Positions 16,667 to 25,554 are shown, numbered from the stretch's first letter. The stretch: 64,000 nt of DNA from Nocardia elegans NBRC 108235 (GCF_001612845.1 NZ_BDBF01000022.1:1-64000); one strand, 5' to 3'. Translations and numbers: made by a program. The notes: a model not told the origin generated them from the sequence alone.

Positions 16667-17473
16667 ATGACCGACGCATCACCGGGTTCGGCCGGGCCGT
16701 GCGCCCTGCCGGAATCGACGTCCACCGCACCCGCCCGAGATCGCCGGCCACGACGCCTGGGCAAGGTTCGCCAGGTGGTCGTCTCGGTGCTGCTGGCGGC
16801 GATGACCGCCATGGTCCCGCTGGCCTTCGCGCCCGCCATGCCCGCCTCGGCGGCGGTGGCGAAGCCGGGCGTGGAGAATCTGCCGGCTCGGGCCGCCGTG
16901 GCCGATCTGGTCGGCGACCACCCGTGGTCGGTGGCCCTGCCCGCTGATTTCGCGGCCGAGGCGGGCTATCGGCCGGTGGTCGAGGACGGGATTCTGGTCG
17001 ATCCCGACGGTGACTGCTCGTCGCCGATCCAGCTTCCCGCCGAGTTCACCGAGGCGTGCAAGGCGCACGACCTGGGATACGACATGCTGCGCTACGCCGA
17101 ACAGCGGCAGCAACCGCTGCAGCCGTGGGCACGCCAGGCCATCGACGCCACCCTGCAGCGCCGCATGCACGCCGCCTGCGATACGCGCGCCGACGCCGCC
17201 GCCCGCGCCCGCTGCGACGTCCTGGCCACGGTCGCCACCACGGGGGTCGATCTGAATTCCCGGCGGCAGAACTACGCGACGCCGGATCCGGAGTTCCTGT
17301 TCGGCACCCAGCTGTCGGGCGAACGGCTCAGCGATCAGCTGCTCCATCTCGGTGGTCCCGCCGCGGTGGGAGCGGTCTCGGCGGCGATCGTCGGCATCGT
17401 GGCGTGGCGGCGCCTGCGCCCGGCTCGGCTCCCGGCCGCCGCTGCCGTCGCGGAAGCCGGTGCCGCCGGGTGA
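16667..17473 (+). CDS. Secreted or membrane-bound prokaryotic phospholipase A2
   Basis: 268 residues. A long basic N-terminus and a signal or anchor segment (about residues 38-62, ending MPASAAVA) precede the domain. The PLA2 active-site signature CKAHDLGYDMLRYAE (His-Asp pair) follows a Ca-loop-like DPDGDCSSP segment at about residues 110-140. Further cysteines match the bacterial PLA2 family first seen in Streptomyces. A C-terminal hydrophobic segment (about 228-246) and an Arg/Ala tail suggest anchoring. The enzyme would hydrolyse phospholipid sn-2 esters outside the cell membrane. It overlaps the next gene by GTGA. Confidence 0.83.
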   Translation: MTDASPGSAGPCALPESTSTAPARDRRPRRLGKVRQVVVSVLLAAMTAMVPLAFAPAMPASAAVAKPGVENLPARAAVADLVGDHPWSVALPADFAAEAGYRPVVEDGILVDPDGDCSSPIQLPAEFTEACKAHDLGYDMLRYAEQRQQPLQPWARQAIDATLQRRMHAACDTRADAAARARCDVLATVATTGVDLNSRRQNYATPDPEFLFGTQLSGERLSDQLLHLGGPAAVGAVSAAIVGIVAWRRLRPARLPAAAAVAEAGAAG

Positions 17474-17964
17474 CCGCCGTGACAATGCAGAGCACAACCC
17501 CGCGGGCGAACTCGACGACGAAGACCCGCCGGCACCGGTCTCTCCACGTGCGTCCGCGCATCGATACGGTCGTCGCCGTCACCCTCGCCGTCGTGATGTC
17601 GCTGCTTCCGGCCGTGCTGCCACGCACCTCCGTATCCCAGGCCATCCTGACCGGTGTGCCGGTGGCGCTGGCCATCGGAGTGTCCGGTCTGCTGCGCTGG
17701 ACGCTGAGCCGTTGGCGGATCGACATCGACGAACGCTTCGGCCGCCACCGCGTCCCGATCCTGCTGATCTGCGGCTTCGTGGTGACAGCGGTCGTCGTGC
17801 GCGCCGCCGCGTGGCAGAACGGCCTGCACGCGGCCATGGGGGAGGCCCCGGTCGGCGCGGCGTACTGGCTGCGCTGCGCCTTCGGTTCGGCTGTGGTCGC
17901 AGTCTTCCTGGTGGCGCTGGGACGCGGAATGCGTTGGGGGATAAGGAAACTCCTGCGCCTCTGA
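17470..17964 (+). CDS. Four-helix membrane protein resembling the N-terminal domain of Abhydrolase_9 proteins
   Basis: 164 residues with a basic N-terminal tail and four hydrophobic segments, at about 40-60, 68-85, 98-116 and 134-153. The first pair reads SLLPAVLPRTSVSQAILTG, and the last has YWLRCAFGSAVV and ALGRGMRWGIRK. This pattern matches the membrane half of Rv1069c-like alpha/beta-hydrolase-family proteins (SLLPR-x-W-QG pattern), but the catalytic half is absent. The start is a GTG inside the stop of the phospholipase gene (GTGA), so expression is coupled. A membrane partner for the phospholipase is a reasonable inference. Confidence 0.72.
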   Translation: MTAVTMQSTTPRANSTTKTRRHRSLHVRPRIDTVVAVTLAVVMSLLPAVLPRTSVSQAILTGVPVALAIGVSGLLRWTLSRWRIDIDERFGRHRVPILLICGFVVTAVVVRAAAWQNGLHAAMGEAPVGAAYWLRCAFGSAVVAVFLVALGRGMRWGIRKLLRL

Positions 17965-17965
17965 A

Positions 17966-20080
17966 TTACAGCGCGGCCGCGACCTTCCATGCCGAGTGGA
18001 TCGCGCCCTCGATGTAATCGACGGAACCGGCGTCACCCACGACATGCACTTCGGGAACCATCCCGGCCAGCGCATCGGCCAGGGGTGCTTGCGCCGAGAC
18101 TCCGGAGGCGACCACAACTACGTCCGCCGGCGCGGTCGATATCTGCTCGCCGACGCGAAACTCGACGTGCTGCTCGGTGATCCGCTGCACTGTCGCGTGC
18201 CGGTGGATGGTGACGCCCACCTCGCCCGCGTGCCGAACGGCCGTCCACCGCCGCGGCATCGCCATCGGCACACCGAGCTGTCGACCTTCCTCGAGGAGCG
18301 TCACGGCGCGCCCGCGTTCGGCCAGGAACTCCGAAAGTTCCAGTCCGACGAGCGAACCCCCGATAACCACCACATTCTTGCCCATCGGCAGGAAGCGGCG
18401 CGTCACCGACCGGATCGCGGCGGGACTCTTCGTCACCCCCGAAATCTTGCCCAGCTTCGCGACGGTGCGCAGCAACGGTGGCACCTGCGAAACGTCGCCG
18501 ACACCGGTCATCAAGGCGCGCAACGTGTCACCGGTGTGCACGTGCGGCAGATCGCCGCCGGGAACTGCCGGGCGATCCCGCACCGCCCCGGTGGCCACCA
18601 CGACCACGTCGGGGTTCAGCGCCGTGATCGACGGCACGGTCGCCTCGGTCTTCAGACGGATGTCGATGCCGAGTCGCTCGACCTGAACCTTCAGCCAGTT
18701 CAGCAGCCGTTCGTTGTCGGGCGTGGTGAGGCTGGAGAACCAGAGGGTGCCGCCGAGGCGATCGGCCTTGTCCAGCACCGTGACTCGGTGTCCGCGTTCG
18801 GCGGCGAGGCGGGCGGTCTCGAGCCCGCCGGGACCGGCTCCGACCACGACGACATGTTTCGCGGTCGTGCTACGAACCAGCGGAAGGAGTTTCTCGTTGC
18901 CGAGTGCGGGGTTCACCGCACACAACGGGGTGTCGTCCCAGAAGTTCTCCTGCACGCACACATAGCAATTGATGCAAGGTCGGACGTTCTGCGGTGTCCC
19001 GGCACGCAGCTTGTTCACCAAGTCCGGATCGGCGAGCAATTGCCGCCCCATCGCCGCGAAATCCGCCTTCCCCTCGGCGATGATCTTGTCGCCGATCTCC
19101 GGCAGCACCCGGCCGACCGCGATCACCGGAATCGAGACGGCCTTCTTCACCTCGCCCGCCAATTCCGTATAGGCGCCCACGTGGTCGGGTAGCGGCCCAT
19201 CGGTGAAATTGGAGAACGGGTTACGTCCCCAGCCCGTGACATGAATCGCGTCGGCACCGGCCGCCTCGAACAGCGCCGAAGCCTGCTTCGCCTCCTCGAT
19301 GGTCAGCGCATCGTCTTCACCGAATTCACGGCCCGCGATCCGCACCAGAATCGCCAGCGAATCGCCGACCTCGGCCTTGACCGCGCGAATCACCTCGACC
19401 GCCAGGCGCGCCCGGTTCGCCGGCGAGCCACCGTATTCATCGGTCCGCTTGTTGTCCGCCCGGCTCAGGAAGCCACCGAGTATGTACCCGTGCGCGCAAT
19501 GAATTTCGACCGCGTCGCCACCGGCCGCTCGCACCCGTCGCGCGGCCTCCGCGAAACAACGCACCACCCAGTCGATATCGTCCTGCGTGGCCTCGCGATA
19601 GGTGGCCTGCTTACCGCCCGTGACGGCGGCCAGCTTCTGCAGTTCTTCCGGGGTGTTGTCGGCCAGCGCCGACAGATCCGCGGAGCCGCTCGGCGCCGAC
19701 GGAACCAGCAGCGGGCGCCCCTGCACGGTATCGATCCGGGCGATCTTGCCGTGGTGGGTCATCTGCACACACAACTTGCTGCCCGCGGCGTGGACGGCGT
19801 CCGCGAGCGCCCGGAGCCCAGGAATGAACCGGTCCTCGGACAGCCCGGGTTCCTTGGTGCTCGCACAGCCCACCGGGTAGGCGACAGCACAGCACCCGGT
19901 GATGATCAGCCCCGTCCCACCGGCCGCCCGAGCGACGAAATGATCGATATCGCCTTGCTCGATCTCTCCGTCTTCGCAGAGGTTCATATCCATCGCGGGC
20001 AGAACGACGCGGTTGGGGACGGTCATCGGCCCGATGGTTCCGGGAGCGAGCAGATGCGGAAAGGTCTGGTTGCGCGGCAC
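17966..20080 (-). CDS. NADH:flavin oxidoreductase / 2,4-dienoyl-CoA reductase-like iron-sulfur flavoprotein
   Basis: 704 residues in the usual three-part layout. An N-terminal Old-Yellow-Enzyme TIM barrel with FMN (about 1-360) has HCAHGYILGGFLS and AMGRQLLADPD. A 4Fe-4S motif, C-x2-C-x3-C-x11-C, lies in CINCYVCVQENFWDDTPLC (about 373-391). C-terminal FAD- and NAD(P)-binding domains follow, with VVVVGAGPGGLETARLAAERG (about 411-431) and a second nucleotide site VVVIGGSLVGLELSEFLAERG. The start is GTG at 20078-20080. Members reduce dienoyl-CoA or other enones. It stands alone between convergent or unrelated genes; the substrate is unknown. Confidence 0.9.
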   Translation of the reverse strand: MPRNQTFPHLLAPGTIGPMTVPNRVVLPAMDMNLCEDGEIEQGDIDHFVARAAGGTGLIITGCCAVAYPVGCASTKEPGLSEDRFIPGLRALADAVHAAGSKLCVQMTHHGKIARIDTVQGRPLLVPSAPSGSADLSALADNTPEELQKLAAVTGGKQATYREATQDDIDWVVRCFAEAARRVRAAGGDAVEIHCAHGYILGGFLSRADNKRTDEYGGSPANRARLAVEVIRAVKAEVGDSLAILVRIAGREFGEDDALTIEEAKQASALFEAAGADAIHVTGWGRNPFSNFTDGPLPDHVGAYTELAGEVKKAVSIPVIAVGRVLPEIGDKIIAEGKADFAAMGRQLLADPDLVNKLRAGTPQNVRPCINCYVCVQENFWDDTPLCAVNPALGNEKLLPLVRSTTAKHVVVVGAGPGGLETARLAAERGHRVTVLDKADRLGGTLWFSSLTTPDNERLLNWLKVQVERLGIDIRLKTEATVPSITALNPDVVVVATGAVRDRPAVPGGDLPHVHTGDTLRALMTGVGDVSQVPPLLRTVAKLGKISGVTKSPAAIRSVTRRFLPMGKNVVVIGGSLVGLELSEFLAERGRAVTLLEEGRQLGVPMAMPRRWTAVRHAGEVGVTIHRHATVQRITEQHVEFRVGEQISTAPADVVVVASGVSAQAPLADALAGMVPEVHVVGDAGSVDYIEGAIHSAWKVAAAL

Positions 20081-20127
20081 GGGTCGAAGCTAGATCTCCC
20101 GGCAGTGGGCCAGGGCAAACCTCCCGA

Positions 20128-20640
20128 TCACCGAGACATCGACCGCACCAGCGCGGCGGCCTTGTCCGCAAGGACCTCCGGAGCCCGATCGGTGTGAAGA
20201 ACGGCTCCGCGTTCGTCGGCGTCCAGCGGCTCGAGCGTGCGCAATTGCGAATCGACAAGGGACACAGGCATGTAATGGCCCCGGCGGCGAGACATCCGAG
20301 CCACCAATTCGCCGCGATCGGCGATCAAATGCACGAAAATCACCTCGGTCGCGGCGGCCCGCAAGATATCGCGATACCGCCGCCGCAGCGCCGAGCACGC
20401 GATCACACCGCCGGTCTCCTCGGCCATCCGCTCGCGCAACCACCCCCCGACCGCCGCGAGCCAGGGCGCGCGATCCTCATCCGTGAGCGGAATCCCGGCG
20501 GACATCTTCGCGATATCGGCGGCGGAGTGGAGGTCGTCCGCATCCGCGAACGGAATACCGAGCCGGTCGGCCAGGAGACGACCGACCGTCGATTTCCCGG
20601 TGCCGGAAACCCCCATCACGACCACACCGAGCGGGCGCAT
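20128..20640 (-). CDS. gntK: Gluconokinase
   Basis: About 170 residues of the GntK/thermoresistant gluconokinase family. The P-loop VVVMGVSGTGKSTVGRLLADRLG is at the N-terminus, followed by FADADDLHSAADIAKMSAGIPLTDEDRAPWL, the family signature for gluconate binding. CSALRRRYRDILR and GHYMPVSLVDSQLRTLEPL complete it. It phosphorylates gluconate to 6-phosphogluconate in the cytosol. I prefer the ATG at 20638-20640; an in-frame GTG at 20652 and an ATG at 20697 are upstream. No gluconate transporter is adjacent. Confidence 0.92.
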   Translation of the reverse strand: MRPLGVVVMGVSGTGKSTVGRLLADRLGIPFADADDLHSAADIAKMSAGIPLTDEDRAPWLAAVGGWLRERMAEETGGVIACSALRRRYRDILRAAATEVIFVHLIADRGELVARMSRRRGHYMPVSLVDSQLRTLEPLDADERGAVLHTDRAPEVLADKAAALVRSMSR

Positions 20641-20693
20641 GCGGGCGTTCACCCTGGCACGGTAACCGACACCGTCGCCGCGCCCGCAACCGA

Positions 20694-21575
20694 TCAATGG
20701 CGGATATTCGTCAGGTCCTCCAGCAGGCCGGGGTGCGTCGGCTCCCAGCCGAGCACCTCGCGGGTGTGTGTGCTGGACGAGGGCTGGTCGGCGGCGAAGA
20801 TCGGGCCGAGCGGGCCGTAGGTGTCCGCGGGAACCGACTCGACGGGCAGGTTCAGCTGCCGCCCGATGACCTCCGCGATGTCTCGCACTCGGTCGCCCTC
20901 GTCGGCGACGGCGTGCCAGGCAGTACCGGGTTCCGCCCGTTCCAGGGCGAGGCGGAAAAGGACTGCCGCGTCGAGTGCGTGGACGGCCGGCCAGCGCTGG
21001 GTGCCGTCGCCCGGGTAGCCGGAGACCCCGGTCCGCCGGGCGATGTTGGTCAGCAGGCCGGCGAATCCGCCGGTGCCCCGGTTGTGCACCGTGCGCGGCA
21101 TCCGCACGGCCGTGCTCCGGACCCCGCGCGCGGCCAAATCCAGAACGGCCGTGACCGCCCGCCCGCGGCCACCCACGGGCCCGTCGGTCGACACGGGATC
21201 GGTCTCGGTGGATGCCCGGCCCGCCACGCTGGGCGTCCCGGAGACCGTGACGAAGGGGCGGTCGCTGCCGACGAGTTCCTCGCCCATGGTCGCCAGGGCC
21301 GCGCGTTCCTCGGCGACGGTGACGGCGAGGGCATCGGCGCTGCTGAAGTCGTTGCCGAATGCCAGGTGGATCACTCCGTCGGCCTGAGCGGCACCGGCCC
21401 GCAGGACGTCGAGGTCGGCGAGGCCGCCGCGCAGTGGTTCGGCGCCGGCGGCCTCGGCGGCGGCAGCGGACGCGTCGGAGCGGGTGAGTGCGAGCACGGT
21501 GTGGCCGCTGCCGAGCAACTCGGCGACCACCGCGGAACCGATCAGCCCGGTGCCGCCGGTGACGAAGACGCGCAT
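20694..21575 (-). CDS. Extended SDR / NAD-dependent epimerase-like reductase under TetR control
   Basis: 293 residues with the extended-SDR Rossmann motif VFVTGGTGLIGSAVVAELL at the N-terminus. The central part is shortened and has VTVSGTPSVAG in place of a clear YxxxK, as in the YwnB/NmrA-like and 'SDR family' oxidoreductases of actinobacteria. RMPRTVHNRGTGGF and the C-terminal substrate lid are present. The gene diverges from a TetR gene, and the 84-bp gap holds two palindromic operators, so it is very likely the regulated target. Substrate unknown. Confidence 0.82.
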   Translation of the reverse strand: MRVFVTGGTGLIGSAVVAELLGSGHTVLALTRSDASAAAAEAAGAEPLRGGLADLDVLRAGAAQADGVIHLAFGNDFSSADALAVTVAEERAALATMGEELVGSDRPFVTVSGTPSVAGRASTETDPVSTDGPVGGRGRAVTAVLDLAARGVRSTAVRMPRTVHNRGTGGFAGLLTNIARRTGVSGYPGDGTQRWPAVHALDAAVLFRLALERAEPGTAWHAVADEGDRVRDIAEVIGRQLNLPVESVPADTYGPLGPIFAADQPSSSTHTREVLGWEPTHPGLLEDLTNIRH

Positions 21576-21589
21576 GGATAACTCCTCCA

Positions 21590-21646
21590 GTGATGGGACC
21601 TTTGTCCCGTCACGCTACCACGCTGACGGGACTCTTGTCCCATCAC
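21590..21646. promoter_or_regulatory. Double TetR-type operator between reductase and TetR genes
   Basis: Two 24-bp dyads of the form (G)TGAyGGGAC-n4-GTCCCryCAC lie at 21590-21613 and 21623-21646. Their centres are 33 bp apart, close to three helical turns. Each half has one or two mismatches. They overlap where both divergent promoters must lie, between the start codons at 21575 and 21660. Autoregulation by the adjacent TetR protein and joint control of the reductase is the simplest reading. Confidence 0.7.
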
Positions 21647-21659
21647 TTATGATGAACCC

Positions 21660-22238
21660 ATGGGTCGATGGGAACCGGGCGCACGAGAACGCCTTGTCGT
21701 CGCCGCGGTCGACCTGTTCACCGAGCAGGGATACGACGCGACGACGGTCGCGCAGATCGCCGAACGCGCGGGCGTCACGAAAAGCACCTTCTTCCGGCAC
21801 TTCCCGGATAAGCGTGAACTGCTCGTGGCCGGCCAGGAGACGCTGAGCCGGCTACTGGCCGAGGGCATCGCCGAAGCGCCCGAACGCGCCACGCCCCTCG
21901 AGGCGGTCGCCGACGGCCTCGAACGCGCCTCGGCGGCAATGGGTCCCATGAACCGCGAGCTCGCGCCCCGCCTGAAGGCGGCCGTCGCCGCCAGCGCCGA
22001 ACTGCAGGAGCGCGACGCCCTCAAGAGCGTCGGGCTGGCCGCCGCGATGACCGAGGCGCTCATCGCGCGCGGTGTACCGGACCCGACCGCGGCCCTCGCC
22101 AGTGAGCTGGGAGTTCTCGCCTTCAAACGCGGGTTCGCCGAATGGACCGACGGGGAGCGGGACGCCTCGGACGAACTGGCGCGGCATGTTCTCTCGGCGT
22201 TGGACGAATTGCGGGCGGCGAGCGCAGCGCTGGGCTGA
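21660..22238 (+). CDS. TetR-family transcriptional regulator
   Basis: 192 residues. An N-terminal TetR helix-turn-helix is at about residues 8-55 (ARERLVVAAVDLFTEQGYDATTVAQIAERAGVTKSTFFRHFPDKRELL). The C-terminal ligand domain is alanine-rich and helical, of the kind found in regulators of short-chain reductases. The ATG is the first codon after the second operator. It diverges from the reductase gene and is expected to repress it and itself. The inducer is unknown. Confidence 0.9.
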   Translation: MGRWEPGARERLVVAAVDLFTEQGYDATTVAQIAERAGVTKSTFFRHFPDKRELLVAGQETLSRLLAEGIAEAPERATPLEAVADGLERASAAMGPMNRELAPRLKAAVAASAELQERDALKSVGLAAAMTEALIARGVPDPTAALASELGVLAFKRGFAEWTDGERDASDELARHVLSALDELRAASAALG

Positions 22239-22265
22239 TTCCGCCCGAGCGACACCCTTATCCGA

Positions 22266-23429
22266 TCAACCCTGCCGGGCGAAGGGTTCCGCGGTCGGCT
22301 CGGGCGCGATGGCAACGGAATCCGCCCGGAACCGCGGACTTCGGAGATGGGCCCGGTAGAACTCCATGTGCGCGAGAGCCGCTGTCTCCCAATCGTATCG
22401 GCGTGCGAGTGCCCTGCCGCGGTCGATGCGCGCCGTGTCGCGCCGCAGGTTCTGTGCCATCGTTGCCGCCATTCCGGTCGGATCGGTGGCGTAGGAGATC
22501 GCGTCGCCGAAGACCTCCCGAAGTACCGGAAGCTCGCGCGCGACCACTGCAACCCCTGCGGCCAGAGCCTCCATGGCCGCCAGTCCGAACCCCTCCTTGG
22601 TGGAGACGAACGGAACCAGCGCGGCTCCGGCGACGAGTGCGGGCAGCGCGTCGTGGGCTACCGTGCCGAGGATGACCGGCCGGATGCCCAGTTCGGTTGC
22701 GCGCGCGTCGAATCGAGCCCGGTACTCGCGGTAGTCGAAGAGGGTTTCACCGCCCGCGAAGACGAGGCGCAGCTGGGTGTGATCATGGCGGAGCAGCGCG
22801 AAAGCCTCCAGCAGGTCGATACTGCCCTTGCGAGGTTCGATGCCACCCAGGGCCAGGATGTAGGGACCGAGGCATCGCTGCCAGGTGCGACGGGCGGTCG
22901 ATGCGGTGACCGAATCGCCTGCGGCGGAAGCGAATCGGTCGTATTCGACGCCGTTGGGGATGACGGCGGGGCGCAGATTCCAGCCCGCGTGAACTTCCGC
23001 GGCGACCGCGGCGGAGACGCAGATATGCGCATAGGGCTCGGTGATGGCACGGTCGTGGCAGCGGGCCAATTCGGGTGTGGTGAAGGTGTCGAGGTGGTGG
23101 ATGGTGCGAACGCACCGGCCGACCGCGTTCGCGCTGATGCAGTCCTGGGCATGGACGATGTCGTAGTCCACGGGAATGAACGCGGAGCGTAAAACGCTGA
23201 TGGAACGCAGGATTCGTGTCCCGACCGCTTCGCCGTCGATGGCCTCGAAGGGCACCACACGTACGGTCACCGCGGGATCCACCGGGCGGAAGAATCCCGC
23301 GTCGCCGCCCCGGCCCAACGTCCACACCGTGACCTCCGCACCGAGACGCGCGAGCGCCTCGGCGAGATTCAGTGTGTGGACCACCCCGCCTCTCGGCTTG
23401 GTCGAGTACGTGAGCAGCGCGATGCGCAT
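22266..23429 (-). CDS. MSMEG_0565-type group 4 glycosyltransferase of the nitrilase cluster
   Basis: 387 residues, GT-B fold, GT4 type. The N-terminal domain starts MRIALLTYSTKPRGGVVHTLNLAEALARLG. The C-terminal domain has LALGGIEPRKGSIDLLEAFALL and the donor-binding signature STKEGFGLAAMEALAAGVAVVA with the EGFGL and E-x7-E pattern. Its ATG overlaps the stop of the upstream nitrilase-like gene (ATGA), so it is the last gene of the cluster. A glycosyltransferase closes the equivalent cluster in mycobacteria (MSMEG_0565), which suggests that the product of the pathway is glycosylated. Acceptor and sugar are unknown. Confidence 0.85.
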   Translation of the reverse strand: MRIALLTYSTKPRGGVVHTLNLAEALARLGAEVTVWTLGRGGDAGFFRPVDPAVTVRVVPFEAIDGEAVGTRILRSISVLRSAFIPVDYDIVHAQDCISANAVGRCVRTIHHLDTFTTPELARCHDRAITEPYAHICVSAAVAAEVHAGWNLRPAVIPNGVEYDRFASAAGDSVTASTARRTWQRCLGPYILALGGIEPRKGSIDLLEAFALLRHDHTQLRLVFAGGETLFDYREYRARFDARATELGIRPVILGTVAHDALPALVAGAALVPFVSTKEGFGLAAMEALAAGVAVVARELPVLREVFGDAISYATDPTGMAATMAQNLRRDTARIDRGRALARRYDWETAALAHMEFYRAHLRSPRFRADSVAIAPEPTAEPFARQG

Positions 23430-24280
23430 CAGTAGCCGCCTTTACCGGTCATCAGGTTGTGGTAGGCGTCGACGCGGCGTTCCGCGAGATGCCGCAGCAC
23501 CCGGCGCGCCCGCTCCACCTCCGCGTCGACGTCGATATCGGCCACCGCGAGGCCGCCCTTGGACCAGGTCTTGGCCAGGATGTCGCCACCTGGGCCCACC
23601 ACCTTGGCCTGGCCGAGGAACCGCAGCGATCCGGTGATGCCGGTCTGATTGGAGGACGCGAGCACGACCTGGTTCTCGGCCGCGCGAGCCTGGTCGTAGA
23701 GATCGAACAGACGCGATTGGCGGTCGTTGGGCATCCGGGAGGCGCGGTCGGTGACACTGGCCGGCCACGCGGACAGCGCCGCGATCGTGCGCGCACCGTC
23801 GAGGGCCAGGGTGCGCGCGGATTCGGGGAAGGTCTTGTCGTAGTCGATCAACATGCCGAGGCGGCCGACCGGGGTGTCGAAGGCGCAGAAGCGATCCCCG
23901 GCCGAATAGGCCAGGTGTTCACCGGCGGGCTGGTGGACCTTGCGGTGGCGGCCGAGTACGCCGTCGCCGGTCAGGCAGACCGCCGCGTTGTAGCGGGTGC
24001 CGTCACAGTGTTCGGCATAGCCGACGCAGATGGTCATGGCCCCGGCCAGCCGGCACAGCAGGCGGATCTCCGGACCCTCGGGATCGATGGCCTCCGGCCC
24101 GGTGGCGGGATCCGGGTTGCGGAGGTCGCCGATATAGCCGCCGAGCGTCGCGTCGGGCAGCACGAGCAGGTCGACGCCGTCGGCGGCGAGCCGGTCGACG
24201 ATGCCGGTGATCTTGTCGAGGGCGCGGGCGATGCCGGTGCCGAAATGAGCGGCGACGGCGGCGATCCGGGTGACGGCCAT
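23429..24280 (-). CDS. Carbon-nitrogen hydrolase paralogue lacking the catalytic cysteine and glutamate
   Basis: 283 residues of the nitrilase fold. It aligns over its whole length with the nitrilase encoded at 25600-26523. The Glu of the triad is Asp43 (LLVLPDATLGGY), and Lys114 is kept (RHRKVHQP). The nucleophile Cys is Asp146 (MLIDYDKTFPE, codon at 23843-23845). An enzyme with Asp for Cys cannot use the normal thioimidate route. It may be a structural or regulatory partner of the true nitrilase, or a ligand-binding protein. The gene follows the flavoprotein gene by 11 bp and overlaps the glycosyltransferase gene (ATGA). Confidence 0.88.
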   Translation of the reverse strand: MAVTRIAAVAAHFGTGIARALDKITGIVDRLAADGVDLLVLPDATLGGYIGDLRNPDPATGPEAIDPEGPEIRLLCRLAGAMTICVGYAEHCDGTRYNAAVCLTGDGVLGRHRKVHQPAGEHLAYSAGDRFCAFDTPVGRLGMLIDYDKTFPESARTLALDGARTIAALSAWPASVTDRASRMPNDRQSRLFDLYDQARAAENQVVLASSNQTGITGSLRFLGQAKVVGPGGDILAKTWSKGGLAVADIDVDAEVERARRVLRHLAERRVDAYHNLMTGKGGY

Positions 24281-24291
24281 GAGAATCCGGT

Positions 24292-25554
24292 TCAGGCGGC
24301 GGCGGTCGCGCGGGCGGTGACAGTGATCCGATCCGCGAGATATTCGGCATCGCGGGCGACGGCGGCGAACCGGCCCGACCCCCACGTGTGCAGCCAGGGC
24401 AGGCCGAGGAAGTACAGGCCCTCGATGGAGGTGACGCCGCGGTTGTGGCAGGGATGGCCCTCGCCGTCGAATACCCCGACACGCAGCCAGCGGTAGTCGG
24501 TCCGGAAGCCGACCGACCACACCACCGACGTGATTCCGCTTGCGGTCAGGTCGATTTCGGTCACTTCGTGCTCGGGCCGCCACACCGGACGGTAGCGCGG
24601 TTCGGTGGGTGCGTCGATACCCTCCCGATCGATGTAGTCGTCGATGGAATCCTTGATGCTCTCGGCAACGGCATCCGCGGCGTCGAGCGAGGACTCCAGC
24701 GACGGGTCGAAACATGCTGTGCCGCCCGAGATATCGATCATCCGCCCGTAGAGGCGCATCCCCTCGAGTGCGAAGCGGCGCAGGTCGATATCGCGCCCGC
24801 CGTCGCGGCCGGTCACGTAGTGGTTGGTGTTCTCGCGCTTGCCCAGGCCGCCGGGCTGATCCTCGATGGGGATGTCGTAGTGGCCCATATCCTGCAGCCA
24901 TGCCACACAGTCGCGGCCGCGGTAGAAGCGGGCCACTCTGGGCGCGCTGCCCACCGCCAGATGGACTTCGCGACCGGCCAGGTGCAGGTCCTCCGCGATC
25001 TGGGCGCCGGACTGTCCGGTGCCGACGACGAGAACGGCTCCCTCGGGAAGATCTGCGGCGCTGCGGTATTCGGCGGAGTGCACCTGCCGGATCGAGCCGG
25101 GCAGCCGCTCGGCGAAGCGCGGCACGGTCGGGATGTGATATCCGCCGACGGCGACCACGACCTGATCGGAATGCACCGGCCCACCGGTCGTTTCGATATC
25201 GAACCCGCCGCCCGCGGCCACGGTCACCGCGGTGACGGCCACCCCTTCGCGCACCGGCGGGTCGAAGGTGTCGGCGTAACCGCGCACCCAGGCATAGACC
25301 TCGTCACGCGTCATGAAACCGTGCGGCTGCGGGCCGTTGTAACTGTATCCGGGCAGCACGCACTGCCAATTGGGAGTGACGAGCGTGAAATTGTCCCAGC
25401 GGGTGTCGCGCCATTCGTGCGCGATCGTGTCGCGTTCGAGCACGAGATGATCGATCCCGCGCGCGGTCAGATACCAGCTGATCGACAGTCCGGCCTGCCC
25501 GGCGCCGATCACCACCACCTCGTGGTGTTCGATCGAAAAGGGTTGCGGAGTCAC
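24292..25554 (-). CDS. MSMEG_0569-type flavin-dependent oxidoreductase of the nitrilase cluster
   Basis: 420 residues, flavin-monooxygenase-like. The FAD-binding motif VVVIGAGQAGLSISWYL is near the N-terminus, and a second nucleotide motif, VLVVGTGQSGAQIAEDL, lies at about 173-189. The C-terminus has the TSIEGLYFLGLPWLHTWGSG segment common to FMO-type proteins. It corresponds to NitH of the Nit1C cluster, a gene set linked to cyanide assimilation in Pseudomonas. The GTG start at 25552-25554 follows GGAGGA. It lies 45 bp after the nitrilase gene and 11 bp before the nitrilase paralogue. Confidence 0.88.
   Translation of the reverse strand: MTPQPFSIEHHEVVVIGAGQAGLSISWYLTARGIDHLVLERDTIAHEWRDTRWDNFTLVTPNWQCVLPGYSYNGPQPHGFMTRDEVYAWVRGYADTFDPPVREGVAVTAVTVAAGGGFDIETTGGPVHSDQVVVAVGGYHIPTVPRFAERLPGSIRQVHSAEYRSAADLPEGAVLVVGTGQSGAQIAEDLHLAGREVHLAVGSAPRVARFYRGRDCVAWLQDMGHYDIPIEDQPGGLGKRENTNHYVTGRDGGRDIDLRRFALEGMRLYGRMIDISGGTACFDPSLESSLDAADAVAESIKDSIDDYIDREGIDAPTEPRYRPVWRPEHEVTEIDLTASGITSVVWSVGFRTDYRWLRVGVFDGEGHPCHNRGVTSIEGLYFLGLPWLHTWGSGRFAAVARDAEYLADRITVTARATAAA

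Noticed and set aside
17996..19192. Plus-strand frame of 398 codons opposite the flavoenzyme
   Set aside because: Shadow of the 704-residue reductase; no domain pattern.
20697..21581. Plus-strand frame of 294 codons opposite the reductase gene
   Set aside because: Shadow of the SDR at 20694-21575, which has a clean TGGTGLIG motif and operator context.
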